Shown here: positions 8,775 through 16,530 of the stretch, in pieces
Numbering within the stretch: the first letter of the stretch is position 1
Layout of the letters: every line of letters starts with the position of its first letter
DNA from: Proteus vulgaris
Lineage (GTDB): Bacteria; Pseudomonadota; Gammaproteobacteria; Enterobacterales; Enterobacteriaceae
Direction: 5' to 3'
Assembly (NCBI RefSeq): GCF_033708015.1
Contig: NZ_CP137920.1
Location: 3,658,001-3,722,000 of the forward strand
DNA: 64,000 bases
Made by a program: the position numbers and the translations under genes
The notes under the pieces: model-generated
Database searches by the model: none
What the model was told of the DNA's origin: nothing
The model's input: the letters and a program-made list of their open reading frames with translations, nothing else

Positions 8775-11700
8775 ATGAAATTTACCGATATTTTTGTTCG
8801 GCGCCCTGTTTTGGCATTAGTTGTTAGCACACTCATTTTGTTACTGGGCGCATTTGCATTCAGCAAACTGCCAATTCGCCAATACCCAATGTTACAAAAC
8901 TCCACAATTACGATTGCAACAGACTACCCAGGGGCATCCTCTGAACTGATGCAAGGATTTGTGACACAACCGATCACACAAGCCGTTTCCTCTGTTGAGG
9001 GTGTGGATTATATTTCCTCTTCTTCTGTTCAAGGAAAAAGCTTAGTCACCGTCAGAATGGAATTAAACCGTGATCCTACCCAAGCCTTGACGCAAGTAAT
9101 GGCGAAGGTCAATCAAGTTCGTTATAAGTTACCGGAGCAAGCTTATGATCCCGTGATCGAGCTTTCATCTGGCGAATCTACTGCGGTAGCTTATGTCGGA
9201 TTTTCAAGTGAACAGCTTTCTATTCCAGAACTTACTGACTACCTTTCTCGTGTTGTTGAACCGATGTTTTCATCCATCAATGGCGTTGCCAAAGTACAAG
9301 TTTTTGGTGGACAACAATTAGCAATGCGTTTGTGGTTAGATGCAGACAAACTGGCTGGACGCAACTTAACAGCCAGTGATGTCGCTGAGGCTGTGCGTCG
9401 TAATAACTATCAAGCGGCACCTGGTAAAGTGGAAGGTGAGTTTGTTATTGCCAACGTTTATGTCAATACGGATCTCACTAATGTCGAAGAATTTAAAGAC
9501 ATGGTTATCATTAATGATGGCAATAATCTTGTTCGCTTGCGTGATATTGGTACTGTTGAGTTAGGTGCTGCTGCCACTGAAACCAGTGGCATTATGAATG
9601 GAAAAAAAGCCGTCTTCTTAGGCCTATTTCCGACACCAACAGGTAATCCGTTAGTCATTGTTGATGGTATTCGTCAACATCTTGTTGATATTAAAAAAAC
9701 GTTACCGCCCAGTGTCGATGTTGAGCTTGCTTTTGAAACGTCACGCTTTATCAAGGCATCGATTAACCAAGTCGTACAAACATTAATTGAAGCGATTTTA
9801 ATTGTGATTGCAGTGATTTATCTCTGCTTGGGATCGTTCCGTTCTGTGCTTATTCCTGTACTTGCCATTCCATTATCAATGTTAGGTGCTGCTGGTTTAA
9901 TGCTGGCATTTGGTTTTAGTATTAATTTGCTCACTTTGCTAGCCATGGTGTTAGCCATTGGATTAGTCGTGGATGATGCAATAGTGGTTGTTGAAAACGT
10001 ACATCGACATATTGAAGAGGGATTATCGCCTGTTCAGGCAGCTTTAGTGGGTGCGAGAGAAGTGGCTGGTCCTGTTATTGCGATGACGATTACTTTAGCC
10101 GCGGTTTATGCTCCGATTGGTTTAATGGCTGGATTAACAGGTGCATTATTTAAAGAATTTGCCATAACGCTGGCAGGGAGTGTGATTGTATCCGGAATTG
10201 TGGCATTGACCTTATCCCCTGTAATGAGCTCGTTAATGCTAAAGCCAAAAGAAAATGAAGGCAAAATGGCGAAAATGGCCGAGTTTGTTTTCGATAAAAT
10301 GGCTCACTACTATGGTTATGTACTTAATTTCTCTTTAGCTAATCGCTGGTTAACCGTTGTTTTCGCCTTAGCTGTGTTTGTCAGCTTGCCATTTTTATAT
10401 AGTCAGTCAAAACAAGAGCTGGCACCTTCAGAAGATCAGGCAAGTGTTTTAACCGCCGTAAAGGCACCACAACATGCAAATCTTGCCTATGCTGAGCGTT
10501 TTAATCAAAAGCTTGATGAAATTTATATGAGTCTGCCAGAAACAGACAGCACATGGATTATTAACGGTACTGATGGGCCTTCAGCCAGCTTTGGTGGTAT
10601 TAACTTTGATGGTTGGGATTTACGTGAGCGCAATGCAGATCAAATCCAAGCTGATTTACAAAATCGCGTCAATAATGTGGAAGGTACCCATATTTTTGCT
10701 TTCCAATTAGCCTCTTTACCTGGATCAGTGGGTGGATTGCCAGTACAAATGGTATTACGTAGCCCATTAGGTTATCCCGTTTTATTTGAAACAATGGAAA
10801 ACATTAAACAACAAGCGAGAGAAAGTGGTCTGTTTGTCGTGGTAGATAGCGATTTAGATTACAACAATCCTGTTGTTCAAATCGCCATAGACAGAGCGAA
10901 AGCCAATAGTTTAGGTATTCGTATGCAAGATATTGGTGAATCACTCTCACTCTTAGTGGGTGAACATTATATCAATCGTTTTGGTATGGATGGCCGCTCT
11001 TATGATGTGATCCCACAAAGTGTACGCCATCAACGTTTAACGCCAGCAGCACTTGCTGGGCACTATATTCGTACTCAAGACAATGTGTTAATTCCATTAT
11101 CGACAGTGGTCAATATTACGACACAAGTTGAACCGAATAAGCTCACGCAATTTAATCAACAAAATGCTGCAATATTCCAAGCTATTCCTGCTCCTGGCGT
11201 GACGATGGGACAAGCCGTTGCGTTTCTTGAAAATGTGGCAGATTCATTACCAGCCGGCTTTAGCCATGACTGGCAATCTGATTCTCGCCAATTTACCCAA
11301 GAAGGAAATACCTTAGTCTTTGCGTTTATTGCAGCACTTATCATTATTTACTTAGTGTTAGCTGCGCAATATGAAAGCTTGGTCGATCCTTTAATTATCT
11401 TAATCACAGTACCATTATCTATTTGTGGCGCATTAGTACCATTAGCTTTAGGTATGGTGACATTAAATATCTATACACAAATTGGTTTAGTCACCCTGAT
11501 AGGACTTATTAGTAAGCACGGTATTTTAATGGTGGAGTTCGCTAATGAGTTGCAAGTTCATAAAAACCTAAACCGTCGTGATGCGATTATTGAAGCAGCA
11601 AAAATTCGGCTACGCCCTGTTTTAATGACCACGGCCGCAATGGTTATTGGGCTTATTCCTCTGCTGTTTGCCAGTGGTGCAGGAGCAAATAGCCGCTATG

Positions 11701-11852
11701 GATTAGGGCTGATTATTGTGTCAGGTATGTTAGTCGGTACGCTATTTACGCTGTTTGTGTTACCCACAATGTACAGCTTCTTAGCACGAAACCATCAAGT
11801 CAGCGCTCAAACTGAGCGTCAAAAGCAGTTACAGCAAGTTAGTGAGCAATAA
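8775..11852 (+). CDS. RND multidrug efflux pump, HAE1 family (MexI-like)
   Basis: 1025 residues, typical for proton-driven RND pumps. It begins MKFTDIFVRRPVLALVVS and has the twelve-helix, two-large-loop plan. Helix 4 carries the proton-relay pair Asp400-Asp401 (GLVVDDAIVVVEN). The second half repeats the fold (GLVTLIGLISKHGILMVEFANE). The N-terminal FTDIFVRRP signature fits the MexI/MdtF-like branch. Being directly behind a SoxR-type promoter, it should be induced by redox-cycling drugs or phenazine-like toxins. The operon ends at the stem-loop at 11889-11914. Confidence 0.96.
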   Translation: MKFTDIFVRRPVLALVVSTLILLLGAFAFSKLPIRQYPMLQNSTITIATDYPGASSELMQGFVTQPITQAVSSVEGVDYISSSSVQGKSLVTVRMELNRDPTQALTQVMAKVNQVRYKLPEQAYDPVIELSSGESTAVAYVGFSSEQLSIPELTDYLSRVVEPMFSSINGVAKVQVFGGQQLAMRLWLDADKLAGRNLTASDVAEAVRRNNYQAAPGKVEGEFVIANVYVNTDLTNVEEFKDMVIINDGNNLVRLRDIGTVELGAAATETSGIMNGKKAVFLGLFPTPTGNPLVIVDGIRQHLVDIKKTLPPSVDVELAFETSRFIKASINQVVQTLIEAILIVIAVIYLCLGSFRSVLIPVLAIPLSMLGAAGLMLAFGFSINLLTLLAMVLAIGLVVDDAIVVVENVHRHIEEGLSPVQAALVGAREVAGPVIAMTITLAAVYAPIGLMAGLTGALFKEFAITLAGSVIVSGIVALTLSPVMSSLMLKPKENEGKMAKMAEFVFDKMAHYYGYVLNFSLANRWLTVVFALAVFVSLPFLYSQSKQELAPSEDQASVLTAVKAPQHANLAYAERFNQKLDEIYMSLPETDSTWIINGTDGPSASFGGINFDGWDLRERNADQIQADLQNRVNNVEGTHIFAFQLASLPGSVGGLPVQMVLRSPLGYPVLFETMENIKQQARESGLFVVVDSDLDYNNPVVQIAIDRAKANSLGIRMQDIGESLSLLVGEHYINRFGMDGRSYDVIPQSVRHQRLTPAALAGHYIRTQDNVLIPLSTVVNITTQVEPNKLTQFNQQNAAIFQAIPAPGVTMGQAVAFLENVADSLPAGFSHDWQSDSRQFTQEGNTLVFAFIAALIIIYLVLAAQYESLVDPLIILITVPLSICGALVPLALGMVTLNIYTQIGLVTLIGLISKHGILMVEFANELQVHKNLNRRDAIIEAAKIRLRPVLMTTAAMVIGLIPLLFASGAGANSRYGLGLIIVSGMLVGTLFTLFVLPTMYSFLARNHQVSAQTERQKQLQQVSEQ

Positions 11853-11878
11853 AGCTAAAAAATAAAAACAGTTATGTC

Positions 11879-11914
11879 GTAAAACCAATCCCCATTGTGA
11901 ATGCAATGGGGATT
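11879..11914 (+). terminator. RND-operon terminator; copy 1 of a 36-bp direct repeat
   Basis: A hairpin with arms AATCCCCATTG and CAATGGGGATT around a TGAATG loop, followed by a T-rich stretch, 26 bp after the pump stop codon. The whole 36-bp segment recurs exactly at 12708-12743, on the far side of the toxin-antitoxin genes. Confidence 0.85.
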
Positions 11915-11979
11915 TTATTTATTAATGGGAATACTTTGAAAAATAAACACTACCTTGCTACTCTAACGAGTATTGAAAT

Positions 11980-12021
11980 ATAAGTTGTAGCTTATTACCT
12001 TATAAATAAGTTATAACTTAT
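11980..12021. promoter_or_regulatory. Twin operators of the toxin-antitoxin operon
   Basis: A perfect 16-bp palindrome, ATAAGTTATAACTTAT (12006-12021), sits just before the toxin's ribosome binding site. A second copy, ATAAGTTGTAGCTTAT (11980-11995), differs at two central positions. The two centres are 26 bp apart. Paired palindromes upstream of a toxin-antitoxin operon are typical targets of the antitoxin's own helix-turn-helix, so autorepression is inferred. Confidence 0.7.
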
Positions 12022-12033
12022 ATGAGGTGAGCC

Positions 12034-12408
12034 GTGTGGAATGTACTCTTTACAAATAATTTCGATTCTTGGTTATTAGAACAAAACAACGAGTTACAAG
12101 AACGCATTTTAGCGGCCTTACAGAATTTATAGGTTTATGGGCCTAGGTTACCAAGACCATATGCTGATAACATCAAAGGTTCAAAATATCCGAATATGAA
12201 AGAGCTCCGGATACAACACACAGGAAAACCGATACGAGTATTTTTTGCGTTTGACCCAACTAGAAAAGCCATTGTGCTATGTGCAGGCAATAAAACTAAT
12301 AATAAGAAATTTTATCAAACGATGAGCCATATAGCGGATCGAGAATTTACCTCATATCTTTTATCAATAAGAGAAGACAATGAAAACACTTCAACAAGCT
12401 ATCGCTGA
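12034..12408 (+). pseudogene. higB: HigB-like RelE-superfamily toxin, interrupted by TAG
   Basis: GTG at 12034 follows GAGGTGA and begins a frame reading MWNVLFTNNFDSWLLEQNNE, then an in-frame TAG at 12130-12132 (codon 33). The same frame continues with YGPRLPRPYADNIKGSKYPN, then MKELRIQHTGKPIRVFFAFD. Together this is a full-length Gp49/HigB-type toxin (about 124 codons) with one nonsense codon, possibly from CAG or GAG. These toxins cut mRNA at the ribosome. A truncated protein from the ATG at 12196 would lack the N-terminal strand and helix, so the toxin is probably inactive unless the stop is read through. The 3' end overlaps the antitoxin by 29 bp. Confidence 0.85.
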
Positions 12409-12679
12409 ACGTTCTCCTGATAGCCAAGAACGTATAAAAAAAATGGCTGATGAATTGATACTAGAAACAGGACTACAAATTTTAAGAGAAGAGTTAAATA
12501 TTTCACAAAAAGAACTTGCTACTCATTTAGGAATTTCTCAACCTGCGATTACCCAAATAGAGCAAAGAGGTAACGATCTAAAACTGGCAACATTAAAACG
12601 CTATGTTGAAGCGTTAGGCGGTAAACTTAGCTTAACGATTGAATTACCTACTGGTGAAGATCGTATTTTCCATCTTTAA
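12380..12679 (+). CDS. higA: HigA-like XRE-family antitoxin
   Basis: 99 residues with an XRE helix-turn-helix in the middle (LNISQKELATHLGISQPAITQIEQRGNDLKL split across about 48-80). It would bind and neutralise the upstream toxin and repress the operon through the twin palindromes. It is intact although the toxin carries a stop codon. The ATG lies within the toxin reading frame (29-bp overlap), the toxin-first order typical of HigBA. The second copy of the 36-bp repeat begins 29 bp after its stop. Confidence 0.9.
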   Translation: MKTLQQAIAERSPDSQERIKKMADELILETGLQILREELNISQKELATHLGISQPAITQIEQRGNDLKLATLKRYVEALGGKLSLTIELPTGEDRIFHL

Positions 12680-12707
12680 ATTTAGAAAAATAACAAAGAA
12701 TAATATG

Positions 12708-12743
12708 GTAAAACCAATCCCCATTGTGAATGCAATGGGGATT
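12708..12743. repeat. Copy 2 of the 36-bp direct repeat (hairpin)
   Basis: Identical by eye to 11879-11914 and forming the same AATCCCCATTG/CAATGGGGATT hairpin. The unit from one repeat to the next (829 bp) holds the toxin-antitoxin module. Here it can act as terminator for higA and may also lie at the end of the converging phosphatase gene. Confidence 0.9.
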
Positions 12744-12768
12744 GGTATACTTATTTTTTGAATACGTA

Positions 12769-14094
12769 TTATCTTGTTTTAATATCATTATTAAGCAAAG
12801 GGATATTATTTATTGCAAATTTAGCTAGCTCAGCAATTTGTTCTGGTTTATACAGTGCTCTAATACTGCGTTTTTTCCTTAAATCAGCGATGATACTCTC
12901 TAGACTTTTTTCTTCTGTATTTCCTGCTTCTGTATTTCCTGCTTCTGTATTTTTTGCTTCAATCATTTTCATCATTTCCATTAAAGCAATAAATTCCCCT
13001 GTTCTTCCTAATCCAGCAAGGCAATGGACCGCTATATTTTCTTTTGTTGGGGTTATTTTTAGTTTATCGCCAATAACATTAATTGTATTTTGTAATTTTG
13101 TCGCATCTATTCCTGTATGATCTTTCCAATTAAAAATATGCACAAAGTTTATTGTTTTATCTTCCTTACAACCTTTTTTAGTGAAGAGTCTAGAGTATAC
13201 TTTGCAATCTAAATGTGTTTTATTTCCTAAAATGTCATTCTCTCCATTTTTATTTTCTACAACTCTAACGGTTCCATCTTTATCTTGTATTTTAACCTTA
13301 CTGAAATCCCACTTCCTAATGAGGCTAGATTTTATATCATCTGAATCTGAACCCTCTCTAAAATATTTAAACCCTTCCGTTTCAAAATCTTTTTTATTAT
13401 ATTCACTACCCAGTTTTGAGAGATCTTTTTTAATATCATCATTCGAGGCTAAAATATAAACTGTATTTATGTCATTATCAAATAACATATTAAAAAAACT
13501 TCTTAAGCTTTCTTTGTTATTGAATGGGTATTGAGATGCGATAGTCATATAACGAGAATCATCAGCGCTCACATTATTAGCAGGTAAATAGATGCCATTT
13601 GATTTAATAAGTGTATCTTTACAATATTTTAGCTCTCTTTCATATCGAGAGTTTTTAACAGATTGGTAATTTTCTGAATGATTTTTTTCTAATTCAGATT
13701 TCATATCATATAATCTATCAAATAACACTTCACATTGTTTCTTATTATATTCATCTATGCCTATTTGATCGCTAATCATCTTTAAAAAAACAACTTTTTC
13801 AGCACTCTTTTTTAGATCTACATTTGTGTCATTTAATTGAAATTTTTCTAAGTTTTCCATTCCTCGTCTAGCACGTAATCCATTCTTCTTCTTTTCTTCT
13901 TGTGGTGGCGATTGTGATAAATTCGAGCTAGAATGTTCTCCTATAGATGGTCGTGGTGGTGAATTAAGATCTCTATTTTTGTTACTAATATCTACTAGAT
14001 TATTTTGAAACGAGTGTTCTTTTTCTTTAACTTTATCTGCAGTAGCTCTTAAATATATTGTCCTTAAAGCAATTGGTGATGAAGAAATTGGCAT
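12769..14094 (-). CDS. Tyrosine phosphatase of the YopH/SptP type, candidate T3SS effector
   Basis: 441 residues. The C-terminal domain (about 165-430) has the phosphatase loop HCLAGLGRT, with nucleophile Cys358 and Arg364. A WPD-like loop, HIFNWKDHTG, holds the likely general acid Asp325, but Lys324 replaces the usual Pro. The Gln-rich end (YKPEQIAELAKF) fits the Q-loop helix of YopH. The first 80 residues are Ser/Asn/Pro-rich and disordered, as in type III secretion signals; the middle (about 80-160) could bind a chaperone. There is no Sec signal. It is AT-rich, starts after AAGGAAAT, and lies 6 kb from the T3SS genes with no adjacent chaperone. Phosphatase assignment is strong; secretion is inferred. 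Confidence 0.85.
   Translation of the reverse strand: MPISSSPIALRTIYLRATADKVKEKEHSFQNNLVDISNKNRDLNSPPRPSIGEHSSSNLSQSPPQEEKKKNGLRARRGMENLEKFQLNDTNVDLKKSAEKVVFLKMISDQIGIDEYNKKQCEVLFDRLYDMKSELEKNHSENYQSVKNSRYERELKYCKDTLIKSNGIYLPANNVSADDSRYMTIASQYPFNNKESLRSFFNMLFDNDINTVYILASNDDIKKDLSKLGSEYNKKDFETEGFKYFREGSDSDDIKSSLIRKWDFSKVKIQDKDGTVRVVENKNGENDILGNKTHLDCKVYSRLFTKKGCKEDKTINFVHIFNWKDHTGIDATKLQNTINVIGDKLKITPTKENIAVHCLAGLGRTGEFIALMEMMKMIEAKNTEAGNTEAGNTEEKSLESIIADLRKKRSIRALYKPEQIAELAKFAINNIPLLNNDIKTR
12912..12960. repeat. 15-bp tandem repeat within the phosphatase gene
   Basis: Three units of about 15 bp (12912-12926, 12927-12941, 12942-12956; the third diverged) encode the repeated pentapeptide EAGNT at about residues 380-395, after the catalytic loop. 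Copy number could vary between strains by slippage without shifting the frame. Confidence 0.8.
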
Positions 14095-14231
14095 ATTTAT
14101 TTCCTTGTAATTTAAAATTTCATTATCTTATTAAGGAAATAGTTGGTATATAAAAAAAACTCCTTTTTAAATAGCATTAAAATTAAAAAAGATATAATAA
14201 AATAGCCTTTAGATAATGTTCATAAGAAACA

Positions 14232-14256
14232 CCGATACCATTTCTAATGGTATCGG
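14232..14256 (-). terminator. Terminator of the GRM2/cut operon
   Basis: A perfect 11-bp inverted repeat (CCGATACCATT, TCT loop, AATGGTATCGG) lies 46 bp past the stop of the last SMR gene. The leftward transcript then reads into a short T-rich run (TGTTTCTT). It separates the operon from the phosphatase gene. Confidence 0.8.
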
Positions 14257-14301
14257 CATCTTCTATTTAAAATGAAATAAATATATCGCTTATATATTTT
14301 T

Positions 14302-14628
14302 TTACATCGTAGAAAATGTATTCATAATTATCCCACCAGAAATAATCAATGCCATAGAAAATATTGCTGGTAGATCGGGTTTTTGTTTATATAAAATCAT
14401 CGCTACTAATGTTACACCCACAATACCAAACCCACACCACAGTGAATATGCTACACCAACAGGGATATATCCCATTGCGCGTGTTAGGGCAAAATAACAA
14501 ATACAGTAAGCCGCAATCACTAAAACAGAAGGCGCTAATTTACTAAAACCGTTGGTCTTTTTAATCATTGACGTGCCCGTGATTTCAGAACCAATAGACA
14601 ACGCCAGCCATAAGAATCCGGTAAACAT
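14302..14628 (-). CDS. Small multidrug resistance (SMR) transporter, subunit 2
   Basis: 108 residues with four transmembrane helices. The conserved membrane Glu is at residue 15 (LSIGSEITGTSMIKK), followed by the SMR patterns IPVGVAYSLWCGFGIVG and a GGIIMN end. SMR proteins are dimeric proton antiporters for cationic compounds. This one is encoded 83 bp after a longer SMR gene, suggesting a heterodimer such as EbrAB or MdtJI. As the last gene of the choline-degradation operon it may carry choline, trimethylamine or related amines; that substrate is inference. Confidence 0.88.
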   Translation of the reverse strand: MFTGFLWLALSIGSEITGTSMIKKTNGFSKLAPSVLVIAAYCICYFALTRAMGYIPVGVAYSLWCGFGIVGVTLVAMILYKQKPDLPAIFSMALIISGGIIMNTFSTM

Positions 14629-14711
14629 AATGGTTATCCTTATTTATTTTAATAAAGTACTTATTTATTAAAAAATAGTTTTATTAAAAATAGATTTATT
14701 AAGAAGTAGAT

Positions 14712-15128
14712 TTATTTATTCACTGGCGATGCAGTCTGTTTAATATTAGGTGTTTCCGTTGTTTCTTTTTCCTCTTCTTCTGAGCCCATTTTGGAGAAGA
14801 GATTCATAATCACAATACCACTGGCAATAACGGCCATGCCGATGATTGCCGCAGTATCAGGATGTTGTCCATAAAATGCCATACCTAATGTTGATACGAC
14901 GAGTATCCCTGTTCCTGACCACGTAGCATATGCCAACCCTACAGGAATATTTTTTACTGCACGCGATAATGAGTAATAACAAATAACGTATAAAACAACA
15001 ATTAAGCCTAACAATAATGTTTTAGTTGTTCCTTCACTATTATCAAACATTTTTAAAGTAGAGGTTGCTGAGGTTTCTGAAATAATAACCGCCAGCATCC
15101 AAAGCCATGATTTAGCTTTTGGTGACAT
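14712..15128 (-). CDS. SMR transporter with charged C-terminal tail, subunit 1
   Basis: 138 residues: four SMR helices with the essential Glu at residue 18 (AVIISETSATSTLKMF), the motif IPVGLAYATWSGTGILV, and an unusual hydrophilic tail of about 28 residues (GSEEEEKETTETPNIKQTA). Paired SMR systems often have one longer subunit like this. It follows the unassigned 234-residue gene by 35 bp and precedes the second SMR gene in the same direction, so it is part of the cut operon. Confidence 0.88.
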   Translation of the reverse strand: MSPKAKSWLWMLAVIISETSATSTLKMFDNSEGTTKTLLLGLIVVLYVICYYSLSRAVKNIPVGLAYATWSGTGILVVSTLGMAFYGQHPDTAAIIGMAVIASGIVIMNLFSKMGSEEEEKETTETPNIKQTASPVNK

Positions 15129-15163
15129 AATAAGACTCCTGAGTTATCAGATATAATTTAAGA

Positions 15164-15868
15164 TTAATTTTTCAAACTTTTTAAATATTCAATAGCAGAA
15201 TCCGTTAATTTATCTTGCGATAAATGATATTCTCCAGGCTTATTCATTACTTCATTTAAAGTAATATAGCGATTATTATCTTTCTGTTTAATTTCAGGTT
15301 TATATTCAGGTTTAGTTTTATAACTAACATCATAATTTATTAAATTAGCTTCAATATCATTTATAGGTTGGAATATAATACCCATTGATTTTAATCGGCT
15401 AATATTTTCCTGAATAAGCAGGTTGTACTCTTTATTTTTATTTAAACCTAAAATCTCATTTAATTCACTTTCTGGTTGGCAAAAATAAGGTAATGCCATA
15501 ACAGGAATATTTTGAGCAAGTGCAGAATGAATTAACTTCCCTTCTTCACTGATAAATAATCCATTAATAATTTCACCCACCAGCTTTTTATCAAAATAAG
15601 GTACAAACAGTGCGTGGTAAGTCGATAATTGCTGGTAATCAAACTCACTCGCGTTATACATATCTCCTAGATGACGCCATTTCGACAAATCATGACTGAC
15701 TTGTGCCTGTGTTGTAACAAAAAGAGAAAATCGAATATGAGAAAACGTGTTGATACGTTGACAGATTTCATCTTGGTATCCCGGTGCAGGTGTAAGCGCT
15801 AACAACACCGATTTTTTCATTCTTCTTTCTATTTCAGCTACTATCCTTTCAATTAACTGATTGTCCAT
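15164..15868 (-). CDS. Microcompartment-associated protein of unknown function
   Basis: 234 residues, not firmly recognised. It opens with a short amphipathic helix (MDNQLIERIVAEIERRM) resembling the encapsulation peptides that target enzymes to microcompartment shells. A Rossmann-like stretch follows (SVLLALTPAPGYQDEICQRI; FSLFVTTQAQ; ALFVPYF; IPVMALPYFC), reminiscent of flavoprotein or phosphopantothenoylcysteine-decarboxylase-like proteins found in some GRM loci. The last 40 residues (ITLNEVMNKPGEYHLSQDKLTDSAIEYLKS) are a separate small domain. It lies 17 bp after pduL, so it belongs to the operon. A cofactor role for the lyase or shell is possible but unproven. Confidence 0.6.
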   Translation of the reverse strand: MDNQLIERIVAEIERRMKKSVLLALTPAPGYQDEICQRINTFSHIRFSLFVTTQAQVSHDLSKWRHLGDMYNASEFDYQQLSTYHALFVPYFDKKLVGEIINGLFISEEGKLIHSALAQNIPVMALPYFCQPESELNEILGLNKNKEYNLLIQENISRLKSMGIIFQPINDIEANLINYDVSYKTKPEYKPEIKQKDNNRYITLNEVMNKPGEYHLSQDKLTDSAIEYLKSLKN

Positions 15869-15885
15869 TACGTCACCTCATTGCC

Positions 15886-16530
15886 TTAGCTGACAATAAA
15901 AACGCTATCGTTGTTACGAAGTCCTGCTGCATTCGCCTCATCAGTATCGATATGAAATTCCAAAGCAAATTTTTCACTCACACGAACAATGACCTCATCA
16001 AAAATCAGGCTACGCTCACCTTCTGTTTTAATGTGTACTTTTTGACCATTAGTGACGTTGAACATTCTGGCGTCAATTTCACTCATATGAATATGACGCT
16101 GAGCACAAATCACCTGCTCTTTTAATTCAACATGACCCGCAGGTCCCATTAAAACAGCATTGCCAGAACCAACTAAATCACCTGATTCACGTACAGGTGC
16201 TTTTACACCTAATGCAAAACAGTCCGCTTTTGAAATTTCTAATTGACTTTGTGGGCGAACGGGGCCTAAAACACGCACTTTACTGATCGAGCCTTTAGAT
16301 CCCACAACAATCACACACTCTTTTGCGGCAAACTGACCCGGTTGTTTAAGATCTTTAAACCGGGTGAGTTGATAATCTTTGCCAAATAATGCTTCAACAT
16401 CTTGTTGTGAAAGATGCACATGACGATTAGAAATACCAACAGGGATGGCCATTCCTTGTGTCTCTCCCGACATCATTCCATGTGCGGGTAAGCGAGAGAG
16501 AATTTTCCCCATGAGTTGTTGATTAATCAT
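15886..16530 (-). CDS. pduL: Phosphotransacylase PduL
   Basis: 214 residues. The two PduL half-domains carry the zinc and catalytic motifs SNRHVHLS and CAQRHIHMS, with FHIDTDEANAAG near the end. PduL converts acyl-CoA plus phosphate to acyl phosphate and free CoA, recycling CoA inside the compartment. With acetaldehyde as the intermediate, the product would be acetyl phosphate. The N-terminal 20 residues (INQQLMGKILSRLPAHG) form the usual encapsulation helix. It overlaps the preceding BMC gene by one base. Confidence 0.95.
   Translation of the reverse strand: MINQQLMGKILSRLPAHGMMSGETQGMAIPVGISNRHVHLSQQDVEALFGKDYQLTRFKDLKQPGQFAAKECVIVVGSKGSISKVRVLGPVRPQSQLEISKADCFALGVKAPVRESGDLVGSGNAVLMGPAGHVELKEQVICAQRHIHMSEIDARMFNVTNGQKVHIKTEGERSLIFDEVIVRVSEKFALEFHIDTDEANAAGLRNNDSVFIVS

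Noticed and set aside
12758..13459. Rightward frames opposite the phosphatase gene
   Set aside because: Low-complexity hydrophobic shadows with no ribosome site; the leftward gene has full catalytic motifs.
14629..14720. Guanidine riboswitch before an SMR gene
   Set aside because: The SMR genes are inside an operon with short gaps and no structured leader of that type.
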